A DNA stretch of 64,000 nt from NCBI GenBank assembly GCA_937925685.1, contig CALAMI010000002.1:62001-126000 (forward strand). Reading direction: 5' to 3'. The DNA comes from Candidatus Binatia bacterium. Its GTDB lineage: Bacteria; Desulfobacterota; Binatia; HRBIN30. Positions 29,151-38,490 of the stretch are shown here, one piece after another (within the stretch, counting starts at the first letter, position 1; the number at the start of each line of letters is the position of its first letter). Both the position numbers and the translations under genes were made by a program. The notes under the pieces were generated by a model. The model saw only the letters and a program-made list of their open reading frames with translations, did no database searches and was not told the DNA's origin.

Positions 29151-29918
29151 TCAGCATGATCGAGAGCCAACCGACACAAAATCACGGATTGCGTCGGCAA
29201 CGAGCTCGCGCTCGCAGTCTACACTGACCACGTGAAAGCTCTTCTCCAAGGTCAAGATTTCCACGGGGCCCCGGATCCGTCCTCGGAGAAACTCAACGCC
29301 TTTCCAGAGGCACGTGTGGTCTAGCTTCGATTGCACGATAAGCGTGCGGTGGTGGAGACGGTGCACCTCGGAGCGAACGAGGCGTTGTAGTCGGACGAGT
29401 TCCCGCAGAGCTCGTAGCGGCACGCAATTGTAGCCCACTCGGTCGGCGCGCGCACGTGGATCGGCAATGTCGCTTGTGCCCTTGGGCCAACAGGGCTCGA
29501 GCCGTGCGAGGATTGGCAGTACCGCAGCAAAGGTTTCGACCCACCACGCCCGCAGGAAAATCGCTGGCGCCAAGAGGATCAAGTCTTGCACCCACTGGGG
29601 CCGGCATGCTGCGAGATGCAATGCCAGGAGTCCACCTAAGGATTGACCAACGACCACGATGGGAGTTCGCTCTGGGTCGAGAGCTCGAGCGCTCTGTTCC
29701 ACCGCTTGATACCAGTCTGTCCACCGAGTCTCTGCAAGAGCGGCTGGCGTGGCTCCATGGCCGGGGAGTAGTGGTACCAGGGCATGGTGGCCACTTTGGG
29801 CGACCGATTCGGCAAGAAACCGTAGTTCTTCCGGCGAGGCGGTAAAGCCATGGAGGAACAAGTGCGCAGGACGAGCGCCACGATACTCCAGAGCCGCTGC
29901 ATCCCTTCCCAGCGTCAT
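29151..29918 (-). CDS. Alpha/beta hydrolase, Est30-like carboxylesterase
   Basis: 255 aa, cytoplasmic. HGFTASPEELRFLAES carries the oxyanion-hole HG, VVGQSLGGLLALHLA the nucleophile Ser, SKLDHTC the Asp and KSFHVVSVDCERELV the His. This arrangement matches the Est30/monoacylglycerol-lipase subgroup that cleaves short to medium acyl esters. It diverges from the rplS operon and lies 49 bases upstream of the foldase gene on the same strand. The natural ester is unknown. Confidence 0.85.
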   Translation of the reverse strand: MTLGRDAAALEYRGARPAHLFLHGFTASPEELRFLAESVAQSGHHALVPLLPGHGATPAALAETRWTDWYQAVEQSARALDPERTPIVVVGQSLGGLLALHLAACRPQWVQDLILLAPAIFLRAWWVETFAAVLPILARLEPCWPKGTSDIADPRARADRVGYNCVPLRALRELVRLQRLVRSEVHRLHHRTLIVQSKLDHTCLWKGVEFLRGRIRGPVEILTLEKSFHVVSVDCERELVADAIRDFVSVGSRSC

Positions 29919-29967
29919 GGGTCCGCAACTCCTTGCGAATTGCGAGGAACCACGCCCCTGGACTCAA

Positions 29968-31896
29968 CTACCGTCTACGGTTTCCTGAAGCTGCGGCCAC
30001 CTGAACACGCCCAAGGTCGATTTTCGCCTTGGACTGAAGATAATTGGTAAACTCTTCGAGCACGTGCGCCCGCCGTTGTGCGATCACTTGCTGCAAGAGT
30101 TGTTCTTTGCGGGAGAGAAAATCGTCTTCGCTGGGCTCGGTGCGTTCCAGGAGGGCAGCAACCACGAAGCTATCGCCGACACGGTAAACCTTTGGTGCCA
30201 GGGGCGTTTCTGCACGCAGCGTAAAGGCGGCTTGTTTGAGTTCCGCACTGTCGCCAAGGCGCGGGATAAAGTCCCCTTCCCGGCTAAAAGCAGGAGTTTC
30301 AGCGACTTCGAGGCGTTGAGCGGAAGCAGCGCTTTGCAAGGTGGATTTTTGCGCTTCCTCTAACAGAGCCTGCGCCTTTTGCTGCGCCAATTCGCGCGCC
30401 TTTGCTAGCTTTGCCTCGTCGGTCACCTTTGCCTCGATCGCTTCCAGATCCGGAATCGCCGAGGGAATCCGCTCCAACACTTTAAAAACGATGAATTCGT
30501 TTGCGCCGCTGACCACCGGACCGACCTCCCCCGCACTGGTTTGAAACGCGGCACGCGACAATGGGTGGTTATTACCGAGCCCTTCGATCGCCTCGCCTTC
30601 TGCAAAGGGAGGTGGAAGCTTGAACGCGAGACCTTGAGCTTGAGCAATGCGCTCGAGCGGTTCGCCGCTCGCGGCACGGGTGCGGTCAGCCCCTGCTTGT
30701 TGCCGCGCCATTTCCCGGGCCTTTTCGCCTTGAAGCGTGCTGCGAATCGTTTCCCGCACCTCTTCCAGCGGCTGCGTTCGCGCCTCCTCTTTGCCTTCAA
30801 CCTTGATGATATGAATCCCAAAGTTTGTTTCTACCAGGTCGCTGATGGCGCCCGGGGGGAGCGCAAACGCGACGGCTTCGAAGGCTGGCACCATTTGCCC
30901 GCGGGGAAAGAAGCCCAGGTCCCCTCCTTGCGGGCCGCTTCCCGGATCTTCGGAGTGTGTTTTCGCGAGCTCGGCGAAGTCCTCTCCTTTGCGGGCTCGC
31001 TCCAGCACCTCAGTGGCACGCTTACGCACCGCCTCCCGCTGTTCCATGGTGGCGTTTGGTTGCAGGCGGAACAAGATGTGTCGGGCGTGCACCCGTTCCG
31101 GTTGGCGGTAATCGCTCTCATGGCTTTCGTAATACTTGCGGATCTCTTCTTCGCTCACTTCCACCCGCGACGCAAAGTCTCGCTCTTGGTAGACGATCAG
31201 CTCGATGCGGGCGCGTTCCGGCTCGCGAAAGAACTCTTTGTGTTGTTGGTAGTACTGCTCCACCTCCGCTTTTGAGATAGCCACCTCATTCGTCATTTCT
31301 GCGGCATCGAATTCCACAAAGGCAAGTCGGACCTTTTCTTCTTCGTGACGGAAGCGCTGGCGAAGGTCATCGTCGCTTACTTGCACGCCAGCGAGGACGA
31401 TGTCTTGCACCTTGGTGACCAGAATGTCGCGTCTCACCCCTTCCTCGAATTCTGCTGGTGTGAGGCGGTTAGCGCGGAGAACGCGAATGTAGAAGTCGCG
31501 GTCGAAACGTCCATCGCGGTGAAACGAGTTCATTTCCGCGATGAAGTCTCGCACCTCGTTGTCCGTGGCCTCTAGGCCAAGCCGGCGCGCTTCCTGGACC
31601 ATGAGTTCCGTGCGAATCAGCCGATCGAGCGCTTGCGAACGAATGTCGATGCCTTGCAACAGCTCTGGCCGGAACTGATCGCCGTAGAGGTTGCGGTAGA
31701 AATTGCGGAGGTTGTCTTCGGCGCGCTCCAAATCCTTGTCGGTGATCGGTTTGCCATTGACTTTGGCAACGGCGTTGTAACGGCTGCCATTACTCAACCC
31801 CACCCCAATCCCCCAGTAAATGAACACTGCAGCGAGGATCCCGAACAAGATCTTCACCCAGGTGGCAGAGGCATTTCGCCGAATGAACTTAAGCAT
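29968..31896 (-). CDS. ppiD: PpiD/SurA-like periplasmic peptidyl-prolyl isomerase
   Basis: 642 aa. Short N-terminal cytoplasmic patch (MLKFIRRNASATWVK), one membrane anchor (ILFGILAAVFIYWGIGVGL), then a SurA_N-like chaperone domain (VNGKPITDKDLERAEDN). A parvulin domain follows near residues 270-370 (RHILFRLQ, SEDPGSGPQGGDLGFF, FGIHIIKVEG), then a second degenerate rotamase-like region. The form is that of PpiD, a membrane-anchored foldase at the Sec translocon exit. It should help outer-membrane and secreted proteins such as the Cys-rich products in this window to fold, by inference. Confidence 0.9.
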   Translation of the reverse strand: MLKFIRRNASATWVKILFGILAAVFIYWGIGVGLSNGSRYNAVAKVNGKPITDKDLERAEDNLRNFYRNLYGDQFRPELLQGIDIRSQALDRLIRTELMVQEARRLGLEATDNEVRDFIAEMNSFHRDGRFDRDFYIRVLRANRLTPAEFEEGVRRDILVTKVQDIVLAGVQVSDDDLRQRFRHEEEKVRLAFVEFDAAEMTNEVAISKAEVEQYYQQHKEFFREPERARIELIVYQERDFASRVEVSEEEIRKYYESHESDYRQPERVHARHILFRLQPNATMEQREAVRKRATEVLERARKGEDFAELAKTHSEDPGSGPQGGDLGFFPRGQMVPAFEAVAFALPPGAISDLVETNFGIHIIKVEGKEEARTQPLEEVRETIRSTLQGEKAREMARQQAGADRTRAASGEPLERIAQAQGLAFKLPPPFAEGEAIEGLGNNHPLSRAAFQTSAGEVGPVVSGANEFIVFKVLERIPSAIPDLEAIEAKVTDEAKLAKARELAQQKAQALLEEAQKSTLQSAASAQRLEVAETPAFSREGDFIPRLGDSAELKQAAFTLRAETPLAPKVYRVGDSFVVAALLERTEPSEDDFLSRKEQLLQQVIAQRRAHVLEEFTNYLQSKAKIDLGRVQVAAASGNRRR

Positions 31897-31968
31897 AAGG
31901 CCTGCGACCTCGGCCTTCGACGATAGACGAGCTCCCTAACGAACGCAATTCACGCGGGTGCGCCCCGC

Positions 31969-32298
31969 TCAACGCTGATCCTGTGCGCATCTGAGGCAGG
32001 TGCATGGATCAGTTGCTTCCGTTCCCCACTCCGATGGAGTGGTCGTTTGCAGACGAAGAGCATGCACCTGCCTGCCGATGTGTGCGGCAAGCGCCTGGTA
32101 GACCAAGCGGTGGCGTTCCAGTAAAGACTTCCCGGTGAAATGGGCGGAAACGATGCGCACATGAACGTGGCGCCCCCCCGCACGAGCTCCGGGGTGCCCC
32201 AGGTGTTGGGCACTCTCGTCCTCGATCCACAAATGAACGGGTTCGAGCGCCGAGGTTAAAAGGTTTTCGAGGAACCGAGCTAGCTCGACCGTTTCCAT
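31969..32298 (-). CDS. BolA family protein
   Basis: 109 aa. A BolA-like alpha/beta fold: EPVHLWIEDESAQHLGHPGARAGGRHVHVRIVSAHFTGKSLLERHRLVYQAL matches the family in full except that the usual GG/GH spacing carries an extra RAG insertion. The C-terminal tail after the core is Cys/Thr-rich and not conserved. The frame begins with a TTG at 32310, but ATG 32298 follows a GGAG site. BolA proteins partner with monothiol glutaredoxins in iron-sulfur trafficking; no Grx gene is adjacent. It is next to the receiver gene on the same strand. Confidence 0.85.
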   Translation of the reverse strand: METVELARFLENLLTSALEPVHLWIEDESAQHLGHPGARAGGRHVHVRIVSAHFTGKSLLERHRLVYQALAAHIGRQVHALRLQTTTPSEWGTEATDPCTCLRCAQDQR

Positions 32299-32325
32299 GT
32301 TGTGCTCCAAGCTTGCATCGATTCG

Positions 32326-32763
32326 TTAGGTTGAGTCAGCAAGGGATCGCAAATTGTACTTCGTCCGGTATGTTGTCAACTGAACGAACACACGCAGGTA
32401 TTCTTCATAGCGCGACGGCCTGACGACGTAACTGTTGGCGCCTGCCCGGTAACATGCCAGAACATGACTCGGGTCAGTCGAAGCGGTGAACACCACAACT
32501 GGGAGTTTCTCGGTGCGAGGGTGGGCACGAATGCGCCGCAATACTTCGATTCCATCGAGGCCAGGTAAACTAAGATCGAGAAGGATGACGCAAGGCAAGG
32601 AGGGATGTTGTTGCTCGTGCAGCCACTGAAGAGCTTCGAAGCCGTCCGTGACCGTTAGAATGGCAGTTCCGTCTAACGCACCACCTGCGAGCGACCGTAC
32701 GAGGTCGCGATCCGCAAGGTTGTCTTCCGCCCACAGCGCATCCACGCTCGTTCTGCGTCGCAT
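32326..32763 (-). CDS. Single-domain response regulator (CheY/Rcp1-like receiver)
   Basis: 145 aa, receiver only. Acidic pocket in WAEDNLADRD, phosphoacceptor Asp in ILLDLSLPGLDG, switch Thr in VVFTAS. The conserved Lys before Pro is replaced by Arg (SYVVRPSRYEEY). The sequence resembles the Rcp1/phytochrome-associated receiver group with the long DGFEALQWLHEQ helix. No histidine kinase is in the window. The start ATG is at 32763. Output is probably through protein contact. Confidence 0.88.
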   Translation of the reverse strand: MRRRTSVDALWAEDNLADRDLVRSLAGGALDGTAILTVTDGFEALQWLHEQQHPSLPCVILLDLSLPGLDGIEVLRRIRAHPRTEKLPVVVFTASTDPSHVLACYRAGANSYVVRPSRYEEYLRVFVQLTTYRTKYNLRSLADST

Positions 32764-32835
32764 GAACCTGTAATACTTCGTGCTGCCTGAGCAGCGATCG
32801 TGCGCTCTTGTGCGGTGGATGACAAGCGTGTTGGT

Positions 32836-34827
32836 TCAGTCGGGAGGTAAGGTGATGATCCGGCTTCCATGTGGCGGCACCACCGGCAAGATGGCGGTGC
32901 CTCCTTCCAGAGGCAGAACTTGGTTGGTCCAAAACTCGAAGGCGTGGGAGAGTGCTTTGGCCTGCGGAAACCAGCGCCAGGCTTCCACGCGACCAGTGAC
33001 CGCTTCGTCTTTCAGGTTCAGGAAGGCGAGTGCGCACTGGTCGTCGGAGGAGGCCACCAGCACCTCCGGCGGGTCGTCCGCTACAAGGTTCGGCACGACC
33101 GCGCGAAAGCGATGTTCGTTGCGAAGTTCCAGAGCTTGGCGGAGTCTGTCGAGCTCCAGCTCTGTCAGTTGAGATAGGCGATCGCTTAGCACTAAGAGCC
33201 CGTCGGTTAGCAGAATGGCTGTTGCCAGCGTGCGAAACTCCTCTTCCGTGAGTTGCGTACGACTGGTGCGAACCATCAAGCAGTCCGGATCGTTGAGCCA
33301 CCAGTTTCTGTGCAGGAAGGCGCGGGTAAGCGTGTTTCGGATTGCATGTTTCGTGGCCACGCCATGGAGGTCGCGCAGGAAAACACGGCTGAGCAAATTG
33401 CTCCAGAATGGGGCGACGTCAGGTCCGATGCGCATCGCATCGACGACGCCGACCGCCGGCCCAAGTGGGCAGCCGCAGCCGATGAGAAAGGCCTCCTCCC
33501 CGGCTGCCGCACGGATTGCTTCCAATCCCCGTCGCAGCGCCTCAGCACGGGTTGCAGCAGGGTCGGACCTTTGCCCAGGTAGCGCCGCCGCATAGAGGAA
33601 ATCGAGCTTCAGTACAGTGAAGCGCCACTGGTGTACCAGCGTGTCGACAACCTTTCGGATCCAGTCGAGGACCTCTTCCCGTGTCGTATCGAGAGCATAG
33701 CACGGGCTTGATCCCCACATTGGGTTCCATAGGGCAAAGCGAGGTCTGTGGTCTTCGTTTTTGAGGAACCAATCGGGATGCTCCTGGAACAGCCGAGAAT
33801 CGCGCTTGGCAATAAACGGTGCCACCCAGATACCAGCGTCAAATCCGGCAGATCGGATGTCGGCGGCTAAGCGGGCCATGCCCTGCGGGAACTTGGCATT
33901 TGGCTGCAGCCAATCCCCAATGGCGGTTTCGTAGCCGTCGTCAATTTGCAAATAGTCGAATCCAATGATGGGCCGCAGGCGCCGCGCGGCATCGATATTT
34001 TCCCGGATTGCACCTTCGTCGATGGCGGTGAAGTAGTCGTACCAGGAACACCAGCCAAGGCGATTTTTGGAAGGGATGCGGGCGCCCATGTACTTGCCGC
34101 TGTACCGGGCGTAGGCTTGTAGCCCCTCATATGCATCGCTGGCCACAGCGAGAACCAACGGGGGCAAGAGGACGGATTTTTCCGGGGGCAGTGGTTTGCC
34201 ATCGTAGTGCACCGTGGCTACCCATTGGCCACAACGCTCGCCGGTAATGGCCACTTCGATGTCGGCAAAGTTAAAGCGGACGTCAAGAAAGCCTACGACC
34301 AAGACTTCCTGGCTGCTTCGGTTCACAATGGCCGTGAACAGGTCGGAACGGAAGTGGCCAACAACACCCGGAGAAGGGCGGGCTACGTCAATTAGGCCAA
34401 TTTTGAGCAAATTCGAGAGAGGGTCGCGATCGACTTCCTGAGCACGGAAGCTTCGAGTGCCGGTCCACGACTGATACCCATTGCGAAACACGCTCCAATC
34501 CCGCGCCGAGCGCCCAACCAGGACGGCACCAAAATCGGGGAGCCACAGAGGAGCCACAGACTGCAGACGGATAGGCTCCTGCCCGTGGTTCGTAAGCCGA
34601 AGCTCGATGACGACAAAAGGCTGCTCGCTCCTCAGCGTAAGCTCGAGGGATAAGCCATGTTGTGCGGTAGCAGAGCGCGCACCGCCATCGATTCGTTCTA
34701 GGTAGGGACGGAACACCTGCGGCTCTCCGGCGATCTGGTAACGTATGCTTGACCGCAAACCCTCGAGCCGGACACGCTCATCTCTGGTCCAGAAAAACAG
34801 TCGCCCATCTCTTACCTCGTAAAGCAT
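32836..34827 (-). CDS. Alpha-galactosidase, GH36 family
   Basis: Hydrolyses terminal alpha-galactosides such as raffinose or melibiose. About 663 aa, no signal peptide. An N-terminal beta-supersandwich is followed by a TIM barrel with SKNRLGWCSWYDYF, DYLQIDDGY and the nucleophile in VLKLDFLYA (about residue 408). The acid/base Asp is in MRIGPDVAPFW (about 470), and WWLNDPDCLMVR follows. ATG 34827 is used; a GTG two codons upstream at 34833 has better spacing from the GGAGG site. It is one of few carbohydrate genes here and might work with the 10.6-13.6 kb importer, which is not linked. Confidence 0.9.
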   Translation of the reverse strand: MLYEVRDGRLFFWTRDERVRLEGLRSSIRYQIAGEPQVFRPYLERIDGGARSATAQHGLSLELTLRSEQPFVVIELRLTNHGQEPIRLQSVAPLWLPDFGAVLVGRSARDWSVFRNGYQSWTGTRSFRAQEVDRDPLSNLLKIGLIDVARPSPGVVGHFRSDLFTAIVNRSSQEVLVVGFLDVRFNFADIEVAITGERCGQWVATVHYDGKPLPPEKSVLLPPLVLAVASDAYEGLQAYARYSGKYMGARIPSKNRLGWCSWYDYFTAIDEGAIRENIDAARRLRPIIGFDYLQIDDGYETAIGDWLQPNAKFPQGMARLAADIRSAGFDAGIWVAPFIAKRDSRLFQEHPDWFLKNEDHRPRFALWNPMWGSSPCYALDTTREEVLDWIRKVVDTLVHQWRFTVLKLDFLYAAALPGQRSDPAATRAEALRRGLEAIRAAAGEEAFLIGCGCPLGPAVGVVDAMRIGPDVAPFWSNLLSRVFLRDLHGVATKHAIRNTLTRAFLHRNWWLNDPDCLMVRTSRTQLTEEEFRTLATAILLTDGLLVLSDRLSQLTELELDRLRQALELRNEHRFRAVVPNLVADDPPEVLVASSDDQCALAFLNLKDEAVTGRVEAWRWFPQAKALSHAFEFWTNQVLPLEGGTAILPVVPPHGSRIITLPPD

Positions 34828-34952
34828 CCCCACGACCAGTCCTCCTCTCCTCGATGGTGCACTTCGCAGGCCCGGTGCCAAATCAGCTTACGACGAATTG
34901 TGCTTGGTCGCCAAGTGGTTCGCGCCTAGGGGGCAGTGCTTTCGCGAAACTC

Positions 34953-36734
34953 CTACGACAGCGCAGAGCCCGGGGGAGGATACGCCAGCGTGCCCCGGAG
35001 AGCGGCAACTTCCTCTTCCGGAGGATAAGGCAACCAAAGGCGACGCTGTTCTCGCCACGCTCTTACCTGCGCTTCGGCTTGCGCCCGGCGACCGGCATCT
35101 AACCCCGAGTCACTACCACAGTACACAGTTTGCGACGGGAAAGCGAACCCCGTACCGCTCTCGGCCACGATGTCCATGATGCGCAGAAAGAGGTCTTCGC
35201 GAATGGCCAGGAATTCGTCGTGTTCGGTTGTTTCAATGTACGCGAGAATCTCTACATCGAGGGAGTACGCTCCAAACCCGACGAATCGCACCCGGGCCGG
35301 TTCCGGCGATACCTTCGGATGCGCGATCAGGAGTTTTTTGATTTCGATCAGCAGGTACCGAAGTTGATCGGGGGTGGTTTCGTATCGCAAGCCAATCGTG
35401 GCAGTCAAACGAATGCGGTCTCGCCGGCTGAAGTTCTCGATTTGCATCGAGGCAAACTCCCCATTCGGTACGGACAGCAAGGTACGATCCAGGGTTCGGA
35501 CGCGCGTGGAGCGAAGGCCGATGTCCTCGACCACGCCGAGCTTGTCGCCAAAACGACAAAATTCGCCGACTCGCACAGGTTGGTCGGCTACCAGAGCAAT
35601 GCCCCCGAAAAGATGCTCGAGCGTCTTTTGCCCCGCCAAGGCTACGGCAAGCCCTCCAATTCCAAGGCCAGCGAGCAAACTCGTAACGTTGAACCCAAGG
35701 TTTTGCAGGGCCACGAGGAGAGTCAGCGTGGCAAGGAAAACTTTGGTCACACGGCGGCCAAGAGGCAGGAGCGACGCCGCTGCCTGGCGGTTTGCCGCCC
35801 GCTGTTCGATGGCTCTAGCTGCCAGGTCGACAGCGCGCATGAGCAACCAAGCAGTTGCGAGAATCATTGCCGCACTGGTGAGCGAGCTGACGACATGCGC
35901 GGAGCGAACGGAAAGAACAAGCAGCGGCACTTCGCTGCGAAAGATCGCAAGTGTAAACAACAAGTGCAGGGGCGCCCGCATGACGATGACGGCCTCCTCG
36001 CTTAGCGGCACCCACGACTGAGAGACGATCACGCGCCCAACGCGCACACTGAGACGGGTGAGCCCCCAAGCCAAGAGCCAAGCGACTAAGCCGAGGACGA
36101 TGAATCCAATCCATTGCCACAGCCGCACTCCTAAAAACTGTACTTCGAAAAAGGGCTTGGGGAGGTAATCTTCGAGCGGCCCGTAACCGAACTCTTGATA
36201 GAGGGTAGGGATACGAGCGACGGTGTCCGGAGCGACTCTCCAGATCAGTACTCCGTCTTCCCGCGGCCCTCGTTCCAAGAAGACGCGCGTGGGCTTTTCT
36301 GCAGTGGGAATCACGGCGATGCTCTCTCGCCGCGGCGGTAAGCCGTCTTCGCGATCGCCCTCGCTCGAGTCGCTCATCTGTTCCGGTTCCAGCCATACAG
36401 TGCGATCCAAGACGAGGCACAACTGCCTTGCGAGCACGGGCCCAGCTTCCGGACGTTCGCTGGCGCGGATGCGCCGCAAGTCCAAATAGAAGCTTGCCCG
36501 TACGTAGTCTTGCGCATGGCAAGCTTGCAGGAAGCCTCGCACGGTCGAGCGGGGCGTGCCGCGACCATAGTCATCGACCGGCCCAGCGCTGGTTGGCGTG
36601 GCCAGAGGGGACGGCCCCTGCGGTGTTTCTGCCACCTGAGCCAGCAAGCTTGGAGCTGCCGCGGCTGTCACAATGAGGGTCATGCAACCGAGGATCCACC
36701 GACGTGCTGGAAGAATAGAAACCGTCATAGTCAT
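34953..36734 (-). CDS. Mechanosensitive ion channel, MscS family
   Basis: 593 aa. A signal peptide (ILGCMTLIVTAAAAPSLLA) leads a periplasmic domain of about 180 residues that contains STVRGFLQACHAQDYVRA. Several membrane helices follow. The pore helix reads NLGFNVTSLLAGLGIGGLAV and continues into QKTLEHLFGGIALV. The MscS beta domain has IGLRSTRVRTLDRTLLSVPNGEF and the C-terminal alpha/beta part is complete. A GGAGGAGG site precedes ATGs at 36734 and 36728. It opens under osmotic downshock. Divergent from the tRNA-binding gene; the longer frame to 36911 overlaps that gene and is rejected. Confidence 0.92.
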   Translation of the reverse strand: MTMTVSILPARRWILGCMTLIVTAAAAPSLLAQVAETPQGPSPLATPTSAGPVDDYGRGTPRSTVRGFLQACHAQDYVRASFYLDLRRIRASERPEAGPVLARQLCLVLDRTVWLEPEQMSDSSEGDREDGLPPRRESIAVIPTAEKPTRVFLERGPREDGVLIWRVAPDTVARIPTLYQEFGYGPLEDYLPKPFFEVQFLGVRLWQWIGFIVLGLVAWLLAWGLTRLSVRVGRVIVSQSWVPLSEEAVIVMRAPLHLLFTLAIFRSEVPLLVLSVRSAHVVSSLTSAAMILATAWLLMRAVDLAARAIEQRAANRQAAASLLPLGRRVTKVFLATLTLLVALQNLGFNVTSLLAGLGIGGLAVALAGQKTLEHLFGGIALVADQPVRVGEFCRFGDKLGVVEDIGLRSTRVRTLDRTLLSVPNGEFASMQIENFSRRDRIRLTATIGLRYETTPDQLRYLLIEIKKLLIAHPKVSPEPARVRFVGFGAYSLDVEILAYIETTEHDEFLAIREDLFLRIMDIVAESGTGFAFPSQTVYCGSDSGLDAGRRAQAEAQVRAWREQRRLWLPYPPEEEVAALRGTLAYPPPGSALS

Positions 36735-36846
36735 GCCTCCTCCGCGAAATTGATCGTCGAGCTTGGTGGGTTGGCAGAGGCAACGCAAGAACACAGCGAG
36801 GTCATCGTCGTTTTCTTTCGGCTTCCACCACGCTAGAGCGACGACC

Positions 36847-37170
36847 ATGTTGACGATCGAGGAATTCAGTCGGGTAGACCTACGCGTCGGCACTGTTGTG
36901 GCCGCCCACAATCACCCCCATGCGGACCGACTGTTGGTCTTGCACGTCGACCTGGGCAGTGAGGAGCGCCAAATCGTCGCCGGTATTCGGGCGCACTACA
37001 CACCGGAGGAACTCGTCGGCCGCCAAATTGTCGTCGTCGCCAATTTGCAACCAGCGATGTTACGCGGCGTGGAAAGCCAGGGTATGCTGTTGGCGGCCAG
37101 CGATGACGAGGGCCACCTGGCCATCGTCACTCCCGAACGAAGAATTCGGCCAGGAGCACAGGTGAAGTAG
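36847..37170 (+). CDS. tRNA-binding (MetRS beta / CsaA-like) protein
   Basis: 107 aa, an OB-fold protein matching the C-terminal domain of methionyl-tRNA synthetase. VDLRVGTVVAAHNHPHADRLLVLHVDLGSEERQIVAGIRAHYTPEELVGRQIVVVANL is diagnostic of this family, followed by MLRGVESQGMLLAA. The stand-alone protein may dimerise and bind tRNA structure, or act as a trans-subunit of a MetRS lacking this domain. Start ATG 36847 gives the canonical N-terminus. MetRS itself is not in the window. Confidence 0.92.
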   Translation: MLTIEEFSRVDLRVGTVVAAHNHPHADRLLVLHVDLGSEERQIVAGIRAHYTPEELVGRQIVVVANLQPAMLRGVESQGMLLAASDDEGHLAIVTPERRIRPGAQVK

Positions 37171-37263
37171 GCCGACAAGGGTCCTGTTGCTGCGGGGGGT
37201 GGCTTGGCTGCCACTGGCTAACGCGATAGGCGATCAGTTCGAAGTTTTCCAAGGAGCCACGCC

Positions 37264-38490
37264 ATGGCAATCGACTTTTCGTTCCCCCCGGAAATCGAGC
37301 AAGTGCGCTTGCGGGTACGGGAGTTTGTCCGCGACGTCGTACGCCCGCGAGAGCAGGAAATCGAGCAGCATCCCAACGACCGAGGATTTTTGATTCGGAA
37401 AATCGTTGAAATGCGGCAGGCCGCCCGTGAGTGGGGTTTGTGGCTTCCGCACATGCCCAAGGAATACGGTGGGATGGGCTTGGGACACGTGGCCATGGCC
37501 GCGGTGCAAGCGGAAGCCGCGAAGTCAGCGTTTGGCCCGTTCGCCCTCAATGCCCAAGCGCCGGACGAAGGCAACATGCACACGCTATTACACTGGGGCA
37601 CCGAGAAGCAAAAGGAAAAATACTTGCGTCCGCTGTGTGAAGGGGTCATTCGCTCCTGCTTTGCCATGACGGAGCCGGAAGTTGCTGGCTCCGACCCTAC
37701 GCTCATCCAAACCCGCGCCGTGCTCGATGGAGATGAATGGGTGATCCATGGCCATAAGTGGTTCATCTCGGGGGCGCGCGGAGCGAGTTTTGCCATCTTG
37801 ATCGCTCGCACCGAGGACAACCCTCCCGTTCCCCAAGCAGCGAACTCAGCGTTCATCGTAGACCTGCCCGCTGAGGGGTGGACGGTGGTCCGCGACATCG
37901 AAACCATGGCAGGGACTCACAACCATTGCGAGATCCGCATCGAAAATTTGCGCGTGCCGCGCGAGAACCTGCTGGGCCAACGGGGACAGGGGCACTTGCT
38001 CGGCCAGAGCCGTCTAGGCCCCGCGCGCTTGGCTCATTGTATGCGGTGGATCGGGCAAGCGGAAATGGCGTTGGACATGATGGTCGACCGTGCGCTGAAA
38101 CGCTACGCCCACGGATCCTACTTGGCCGAGAAGCAAGGCATCCAGTGGATGATCGCCGATTCGGCAATGGAGCTTTACCAGTGCAAACTCATGGTGTTGC
38201 ACGCAGCCTACAAGATCGACCGCGGGGAAGACTTCCGAAGCGAGGTGTCGATGGCCAAGCACTTTGTGGCCAATGCGTTGAACCGCATTATCGATCGTGC
38301 CATCCAGGTGCACGGTGCACTTGGTTATTCGCTTGACACCCCTCTCGCCCGCATGGCTCAGCACGCTCGCTGGGCTCGCTTCGCCGACGGCGCCGATGAA
38401 GTCCATCAATGGCGAATCGCCCAGAGAACCATCGAGGCGTACCAGCGCGACGGTACGACGCATGCAGCCACTGGTGGGCTTCCCCTGTGA
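37264..38490 (+). CDS. Acyl-CoA dehydrogenase, ACAD10/11-like
   Basis: 408 aa FAD enzyme. N-terminal helical domain, middle CFAMTEPEVAGSDPT flavin-contact motif, HKWFISGARGA, then SRLGPARLAHCMRWIGQAE and the tail ending RFADGADEVHQWRIA. The DG.DEVH ending marks the ACAD10/11-related group rather than the short-chain EG type. AAGGAG ribosome site before ATG 37264. Substrate likely a branched, hydroxylated or aromatic acyl-CoA by family; a second paralogue is at 60.3-61.5 kb and a separate kinase-type gene is at 0.6-1.7 kb. Confidence 0.93.
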   Translation: MAIDFSFPPEIEQVRLRVREFVRDVVRPREQEIEQHPNDRGFLIRKIVEMRQAAREWGLWLPHMPKEYGGMGLGHVAMAAVQAEAAKSAFGPFALNAQAPDEGNMHTLLHWGTEKQKEKYLRPLCEGVIRSCFAMTEPEVAGSDPTLIQTRAVLDGDEWVIHGHKWFISGARGASFAILIARTEDNPPVPQAANSAFIVDLPAEGWTVVRDIETMAGTHNHCEIRIENLRVPRENLLGQRGQGHLLGQSRLGPARLAHCMRWIGQAEMALDMMVDRALKRYAHGSYLAEKQGIQWMIADSAMELYQCKLMVLHAAYKIDRGEDFRSEVSMAKHFVANALNRIIDRAIQVHGALGYSLDTPLARMAQHARWARFADGADEVHQWRIAQRTIEAYQRDGTTHAATGGLPL

